Assembly (NCBI RefSeq): GCF_000374305.1
Contig: NZ_KB894093.1
Coordinates: forward strand, 1,550,001-1,614,000
Source of the DNA: Actinomadura flavalba DSM 45200
Lineage (GTDB): Bacteria > Actinomycetota > Actinomycetes > Streptosporangiales > Streptosporangiaceae
DNA: 64,000 nucleotides
Reading direction: 5' to 3'
In this document: piece after piece, positions 59,143 to 64,000 of the stretch
Layout: each line of letters begins with the position of its first letter
Position numbering within the stretch: position 1 is the stretch's first letter
Made by a program: the position numbers and the translations under genes
The notes under the pieces: generated by a model
The model's input: only the letters and a program-made list of their open reading frames with translations
Databases searched by the model: none
Told to the model about the DNA's origin: nothing

Positions 59143-62100
59143 TCACGTGGGTTCCTCGTGCCCGTTCTGACCCGCCTTGGGTGGCGGCGGCGATGTGGGC
59201 GGGGGCTCGGATGCGGGAGCGTCGGGCCGGTCGGGGATGCGGGGGATGCCGAAGGCGGCCGTCCGGCCGGAGGGGCTCTCTCCTGTGGTGCCGAAGCCGG
59301 GGCTAGGGCTGGAGGCGGGGACAGGTCCTGTGTCGGGGTTCGGGTTGGTCCCGGAGGTGACGGCGGGGTCCGAGTGAGGGCTGAAGCCGGGACCGTGGTT
59401 CGTGCCAGGGGCGCTGAATCCCGCGTCTGCGTCAGCCTCCGCGTCTGCGTCAGCCTCCGCGTCCGCGCCAGCCTCCGCGTCGGGGCCGGGGGTCGTGCTG
59501 GCGCTCGGTTGCGAGCCGGGGCTTGGGTCCGAGCTGGGATCGGGATTTGAGTCGAGGTCCAGGACTGAGCCGGAGTCTGGTCCGGTGTCGTGATCGGGGT
59601 CGGCGTCGCCGCCGGGATCGTGTTCGAGGCCGGGCGTGGAGTTGGCGTCGGGGCCCAAACGCGAGCCGGTGTCTGAGCCGGTGTCGGGGTCAGGGGCGGT
59701 GTCGTTGCTGGGACTGAGGCCGTGGCCTGTGTCGGGGCCGGGCTTAGAGCCGAGGTCCGAGTCCGGGTTGGTGTCGTTGCCAGCACCGGAACCGAGTTCG
59801 GTGTCGGTGGCGAGGCCCGAGCGAGGGCCAGAATCGGGATCGAGTTCGGGGTCGGAGTCGAGGCCCGAGCGGGGGCCAGGATCGGGATCGAGTTCGGGGT
59901 CGAGTCCCGGGAGGGGGCCGGGAACGGAACCGAGGTTGGAGTCGGGGTTGCGACCCGAGTGGGAAGTGGGAGGTCCGGGGTTCGGCTTGGGGGCGTCGTC
60001 GGTGTTGGGACCGGTGTCGTTCGCGAGGCCGGGGCCTGTGTCACGACCGAGGTCGGCGCCGAGGTCGAGGTCGGAGTCTGGGCCGGGAGTGGGGCTTGGG
60101 CCGGTGTTCGAGCGGGGGGAGGTGGGGCCGGGTTTCGGGCCGGGGGGCGCGGTGGTGAGAGCCGTGTCTTGTGGGATTGGGGAAGTGGGCGGGGCGGTGG
60201 TGGGAGCTGTGTCTGGCGGGGTTAGGCGTGTGGTCAGGGGGAGGGCGGGGGGCTCGTGGCCCTCGTAGGGGGTGAGGTGGTCGGTGGGGGTGGTGAAGAG
60301 GTGCCAGGTTCGGGTGTGGATGGCGGCGATGAGGAATTCGGCGTCGGTGAGGGCGCCTGCGTGGGCGACGATGAGGACGTCGTGGGGTAGGGCGGGCTTA
60401 GCGGCCTGCGACGACGGCTGGGTGTGCTGGGCCGTTGTCATTGACCCGCCCAGTAGTGCGCCGATCGTGGTGGGGGAGCCGCAGACGACGTCGGCGGTTT
60501 GCAGGAGGGGGGTGCGGTCGCCGCCGTCGGACAGGAGGGTCGCGATCTGCTCCAGGCGGGCCATCGCGCGGTTGGTGGCGGCGGGCAGGTCGGACGGGTC
60601 GGGATCGGCGCCGATGACCTCGCGGACCTGGGCGCGGGAGCGCTCCTCGACCTCGCGGGCAGCGGTCAGTTCCTGCTCGTCGGTGGCGGTGCGTGCGTCG
60701 GCGTCGGCCCGTTGGCGGTCGAGGGCCGCTTCGGCGTCGGCGACGCGGGACGCGGCGGCCGCGGCGGCCTGCTGCGCGCGGGAGACCGCGGCCGCGGCGT
60801 CGGCGGCGGAGCGGGCCGCCGTGGTCGCCTGCTGCTCGGCGGTCAGCGCGACCTGCTGGGCGTGGCGGGCGACGGTGCTGGTCTGCGTCGCGCGGTCCAC
60901 GGCTTCGGCGGCCAGACGTGCCTGCTCCTGGTGGGCGGCGGTGGCCGTCTCGCGTTCGGCGGACAGCCGGGTCAGTTCCTCGTTGAGGCGGGCCTGGGCC
61001 TGCTGTGCCATCGTCAGGTGCTCGCCGCCCTCGACGATGAAGCGTTCGAGCTGCTCGCGGCGCTGCCGGACGTGGTCGGCCGCCTCCTTGACGCCCTTGG
61101 CCTGCTGCGCGGCCTCGCTCGCCTCGCGGGTGCGGTCGCGGACCTCGTCGCGGAGCCGTTTGATCTCCGGCGGCGGCGCGGCGAGGTGGAGGCGCTGGGC
61201 GCGGGTCATCCGGCTGCGGGCGGCGGCGAGCGCCGACTCGGCCGCCGCCAGCCGGTAGTAGCTCTGGTGGCCGAGCCCCACGGCCTCGCTGTCGGCGTTG
61301 CCCAGGCGGTCGGCCTCGGCGACGACGTCCGGGAGTTCGGCGCGGGCGCGGGCCAGGTCGCCGGACAGGCGTTCCTCCTGGTTGTGCGCGGCGTGCAGCT
61401 CGCCCTTGGCGTGGACGGCGCGTTCGTCGAGGGCGTTGAGGCGCGCGTAGGCGGCGTCGGCGGCGCGGGTGCGGTCGCGGGCCTCGGCGGCGGACGCCTC
61501 GGCGTCGGCGATGAGCCGGTCGGCCTCGGCGCGAGGGGCGACGGCGGCTTCGGCGGCCTCGGCGTGCGCGGCGGCGGCGCGGTCGCGGGCCGCTTCGGCC
61601 TCGGTGATCGCGTCGTGGGCCGTCTCGGCGGCTTGGCGGAGTTCGTCGATGGTGGTGCGCTGCGCTGCGATTCCGGCTTCGGCGGCCTCGCGGCGGCGCT
61701 GGTGCTCACCCTCCAGCGCACGGACGGCGGCCGCGTCGCGCGGCCACTGCTCCAGCCACAGCAATCCCCGGCGCAGCAGGCGTTCCTCGGCCTCCCACGC
61801 CTCCCGCCACGCCATACCGACGGGACGCACGACGGCGCCGCGCACCCACGTCTCGGGCGCGGCCGTTTCCTCGGCGGCGTCGCCCGCAACGGGTGTTCCT
61901 GCGGCGGGCGTTCCTGGGGCGAGTGAGCCCGCGAGAGTTGCGCCCGTGCCGGATGATCCGGGGGCCGGTGTACCTGGATCGGTGGTGGTCGCGCTGGTCG
62001 TGCCCGCGTCGGTTGTGTTCGCGCCCGGTGTTGCGGGGTCGGGTGCACCTGCGGCGGTCGTGGTGGCGTCGGACGTGTCCGTGCCGGGCGTTCCAGGGAG

Positions 62101-64000
62101 GGGTGTTCCTGCGACGGTCGTGTTCGCGTCGGGTGTTGCGGGGTCGGGTGTTACTGCGGTGGCGGTCGTGTTCGCGCCGGGCATTTCGGGGATGCGGGTG
62201 CTTGCGGCGGATGCGCTCGTGTCGGGGGAGAGTGTGCGCGCGCTGGAAGTGGCTGCGTCGGGTTCCGGGATGGGGGTTCCGGCGGGGGGCGTGGCCGTGG
62301 CGGGTGCTTCCGGCGCGGACGGGGTTGCGTCGGATGGGCGTTCGGCGGCGGGCGTGCGTGTGTCGGTTGTGTCCGCGTCGTGGGTTTCAGGAGTGGGGGT
62401 TCCCAGGCCGGGGGTGAGTCTTGCCGGGGTGTCCGGTTCCTCGTCGGGGAGGGGGGTGATTCCGGCGATGGGTGTGCCTGTGGGGCCGTGGGCGGGCGGT
62501 GACTGCGGGTCGGTGGTGGCCGGGTGAGCGGAGGCGGGGTCGCTTTGGTGGGGTTCGGCCGGGAGGGGCACGCCTGCGCGGGGGGTGCCGGTGGGGCCCT
62601 CGTGGGGCGGTTCGGGTGCGGTCGGGCGAGGGGCGTCGGAGGGCGGGGCGGGGGTGCCGGGTGCGGGCGGCGGGGTCGGCTCCGAGGTGGGGTCGTCGCT
62701 GGGCGGCTCGGGTGTGACGGTGGACGGGGCTTCGGCGGCGCTCGGGTGGGGTGCGGGCTGTTTGCCGGGCGTGTCGGGATGCACGGTCGGCAGGCGTTGC
62801 GTGTCCGCGGAGGTCGGTGAGTCGGGTACGTCGCTCAGTGGCGGCAGGGGTGCCGTCGCGGACGGTGTGGTGTCTGGGTGCGGGGTCTCGGCGCTCGCCA
62901 GGGGGTTCGCTCGGGTCGCTTCGGGCGCCGGGGAGGTGCTTGCGGGCGGGACGTCGCTGTCGGGCAGGTCCGCTACGCCGTGGGGGAACTCGGAGCTCGG
63001 CAGCGGGTTCGCGCGGGTGACCGAGGAGGTGTCGGCGGTGTTGTCGCGACTGTCCGGCGCGTCGCTTGGGGCCGTGGTGCTGGGCAGCGGGTTCGCGCGG
63101 GTGGCCGGGGTGGTGCCGGGACTGTCCGGCGCATCGCTCGGGGGCGTGGTGCTGGGCAGGGGGTTCGCGCGCGTGGACGGGGGTGTGTTCGAGGGGGGAG
63201 CGGTGCGGGGGAGGTCCGGCCCGTCGCTGGGGGGCGCAGGCAGCGGGTTTGCGCGGGTGGCTGCGGGGGGCTCTGTTCCGTCTCGTGACGGTGTGGGGTT
63301 CGTGTCGGCTTGCGTGGGTGTTGTGGCGCTGGAGGCGGCTTCGTCGTTGAGACGTTCCGGCGCGGTGTGCGGGGGCGTGCTGGGCTGGGGGTTCGTGCGG
63401 GTCGCGAGGTCGGACGGGGTGGGGAGGCTGTAGGCGGCTGTGGTCTCGGACGGGGAGGCGGTGTCGTCCGGGGAGCCTGGCGCGTCGTTCGGTGCGGGGG
63501 TGGACGGGCGGGCGAAGAGGGTCGTGCGGGGGTCGTCCGGGAGTTCGGGGACGATCTGGGTGTCGAGGCGGGTTTCGGTCGACGGGGAACGGCTGGGGTC
63601 GGCGAACTCGACCGTGCCGCCGTTGCGGCGGGCGGTGGGGGCGGCGGGCACCGGGCTGGGGCGCGGGGGGTCTTCGGTGAGGTGGACGATGAAGGCGCCG
63701 GTGCCGTCGTCGAGGGCGGCGACGAGGGTGGCGAGGTGGTTCCCGGGGGCCAGCAGGAGGACGCGGGCGCCGCTCTCCAGCAGGCGTGCGACGGTGTCGC
63801 GGACGTCGGCGGACTGGGTCTCGGTGACGCGCAGGGCTTCGCCGTCGGGGGTGAGGACGGCGGCGAGCGCGGCGGGGTCGCCGGCGACGCGGCCCGCGAG
63901 GAAGGCGTCGAGCGCGGCCCGGTGCGCCTCCCAGCCGACCGTGCCGGCGGGGGCGCGCAGCCCGGCCAGGTAGGGCACGAGCGGCCCGTACTCGCGCTCG
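59143..64000 (-). CDS. Giant coiled-coil protein with a degenerate SF1-helicase-like core (5' partial)
   Basis: At least 1,618 residues; the start lies beyond the window since the frame stays open to base 64000. Layout, counting from the GTG codon at 63978 that is internal to the open frame: 1-110 an alpha/beta segment with ARVLLLAPGNHLATLVAAL (like helicase motif Ia); about 120-700 Pro/Thr/Ala/Asp-rich with repeated ATRANPLPSTTPPSDAP units; 715-1130 a long Ala/Glu/Arg coiled coil; 1160-1240 VVCGSPTTIGALLG and DVLIVAHAGALTDAEFLIAA, which look like helicase motifs II-III with DEAG changed to AHAG; 1250-1611 Asp/Pro/Gly/Ser repeats. No Walker A is visible. Function unknown. Confidence 0.75.
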   Translation of the reverse strand, partial: EREYGPLVPYLAGLRAPAGTVGWEAHRAALDAFLAGRVAGDPAALAAVLTPDGEALRVTETQSADVRDTVARLLESGARVLLLAPGNHLATLVAALDDGTGAFIVHLTEDPPRPSPVPAAPTARRNGGTVEFADPSRSPSTETRLDTQIVPELPDDPRTTLFARPSTPAPNDAPGSPDDTASPSETTAAYSLPTPSDLATRTNPQPSTPPHTAPERLNDEAASSATTPTQADTNPTPSRDGTEPPAATRANPLPAPPSDGPDLPRTAPPSNTPPSTRANPLPSTTPPSDAPDSPGTTPATRANPLPSTTAPSDAPDSRDNTADTSSVTRANPLPSSEFPHGVADLPDSDVPPASTSPAPEATRANPLASAETPHPDTTPSATAPLPPLSDVPDSPTSADTQRLPTVHPDTPGKQPAPHPSAAEAPSTVTPEPPSDDPTSEPTPPPAPGTPAPPSDAPRPTAPEPPHEGPTGTPRAGVPLPAEPHQSDPASAHPATTDPQSPPAHGPTGTPIAGITPLPDEEPDTPARLTPGLGTPTPETHDADTTDTRTPAAERPSDATPSAPEAPATATPPAGTPIPEPDAATSSARTLSPDTSASAASTRIPEMPGANTTATAVTPDPATPDANTTVAGTPLPGTPGTDTSDATTTAAGAPDPATPGANTTDAGTTSATTTDPGTPAPGSSGTGATLAGSLAPGTPAAGTPVAGDAAEETAAPETWVRGAVVRPVGMAWREAWEAEERLLRRGLLWLEQWPRDAAAVRALEGEHQRRREAAEAGIAAQRTTIDELRQAAETAHDAITEAEAARDRAAAAHAEAAEAAVAPRAEADRLIADAEASAAEARDRTRAADAAYARLNALDERAVHAKGELHAAHNQEERLSGDLARARAELPDVVAEADRLGNADSEAVGLGHQSYYRLAAAESALAAARSRMTRAQRLHLAAPPPEIKRLRDEVRDRTREASEAAQQAKGVKEAADHVRQRREQLERFIVEGGEHLTMAQQAQARLNEELTRLSAERETATAAHQEQARLAAEAVDRATQTSTVARHAQQVALTAEQQATTAARSAADAAAAVSRAQQAAAAAASRVADAEAALDRQRADADARTATDEQELTAAREVEERSRAQVREVIGADPDPSDLPAATNRAMARLEQIATLLSDGGDRTPLLQTADVVCGSPTTIGALLGGSMTTAQHTQPSSQAAKPALPHDVLIVAHAGALTDAEFLIAAIHTRTWHLFTTPTDHLTPYEGHEPPALPLTTRLTPPDTAPTTAPPTSPIPQDTALTTAPPGPKPGPTSPRSNTGPSPTPGPDSDLDLGADLGRDTGPGLANDTGPNTDDAPKPNPGPPTSHSGRNPDSNLGSVPGPLPGLDPELDPDPGPRSGLDSDPELDPDSGPRSGLATDTELGSGAGNDTNPDSDLGSKPGPDTGHGLSPSNDTAPDPDTGSDTGSRLGPDANSTPGLEHDPGGDADPDHDTGPDSGSVLDLDSNPDPSSDPSPGSQPSASTTPGPDAEAGADAEADADAEADADAGFSAPGTNHGPGFSPHSDPAVTSGTNPNPDTGPVPASSPSPGFGTTGESPSGRTAAFGIPRIPDRPDAPASEPPPTSPPPPKAGQNGHEEPT

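Noticed and set aside
58491..60044. A 517-codon reverse-strand frame rich in Pro/Thr/Arg
   Set aside because: It overlaps the end of the giant gene in another frame and the CCGCGC array; no start signal or family feature.

Overview
The window comes from a very high-GC actinomycete chromosome. The evidence is the codon bias, frequent GTG starts, the tightly packed ATGA-overlapping operons, and typical actinobacterial families: an XRE/DUF5753 regulator with DUF397 and BldC-like partners, MmyB-type XRE regulators, and many small secreted proteins. An Actinomadura-like (Thermomonosporaceae) host is my best guess from protein style; no 16S rRNA is present to prove it.

Layout. 1-2250: the tail of one gene, then about 1.7 kb of degenerate tandem repeats and two DnaA-box sequences. 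2305-2538: a small secreted protein. 3059-17249: an exopolysaccharide locus with a priming phosphoglycosyl transferase, Wzy/ligase-like protein, MurJ-like flippase, deacetylase, two GT4 glycosyltransferases, Wzz-like protein, BioF2-type acyltransferase, membrane-anchored GH26 hydrolase, ATP-grasp ligase and FAD-dependent oxidoreductase. It is divided into sub-operons by repeat-rich, G-rich spacers. 17411-20203: a secreted matrixin-like protease and small secreted proteins, two of which share an AGPxGA repeat plan. 20269-24030: a MarR regulator and homogentisate catabolism (hmgA, an unknown gene, fahA). 24032-28260: DUF1266 protein, MDR oxidoreductase, amidohydrolase and MarR. 28436-30890: two tRNA genes (Ser-GCT, Arg-ACG) flanked by integrase, transposase and SUKH-3-like immunity debris.

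30884-39120: secreted lipase, an ArsR-VOC pair with a clear operator, an alpha/beta hydrolase, then a three-gene cassette (GCS2/ATP-grasp fusion, AsnB-like amidotransferase, EgtC-like class II amidohydrolase) that looks like an undescribed small-peptide or osmolyte pathway. 39196-41339: a WhiJ/AbaA-like regulatory module. 41605-44520: an unusual beta-helix protein with two CbxX-type AAA+ domains. 44593-58312: MFS pump with divergent XRE regulator and a long palindromic operator, a two-component system, GlxA-like AraC regulator, RidA, RecQ, HAD phosphatase, LapA-like and holin-IV-like membrane proteins, an NAD(P)-binding protein and an HxlR regulator. 58313-59142 is low-complexity CCGCGC repeat DNA. 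59143-64000 is a huge reverse-strand protein, cut by the window edge, with a long coiled coil and what looks like a decayed superfamily-1 helicase core.

Two themes recur. Intergenic tracts are repeatedly filled with decayed tandem repeats (97-1805, 8217-8970, 11811-12072, 47060-47265, 58560-59060). Regulators are placed next to palindromes that look like their own operators (20228, 20857, 27785, 32154, 46131).
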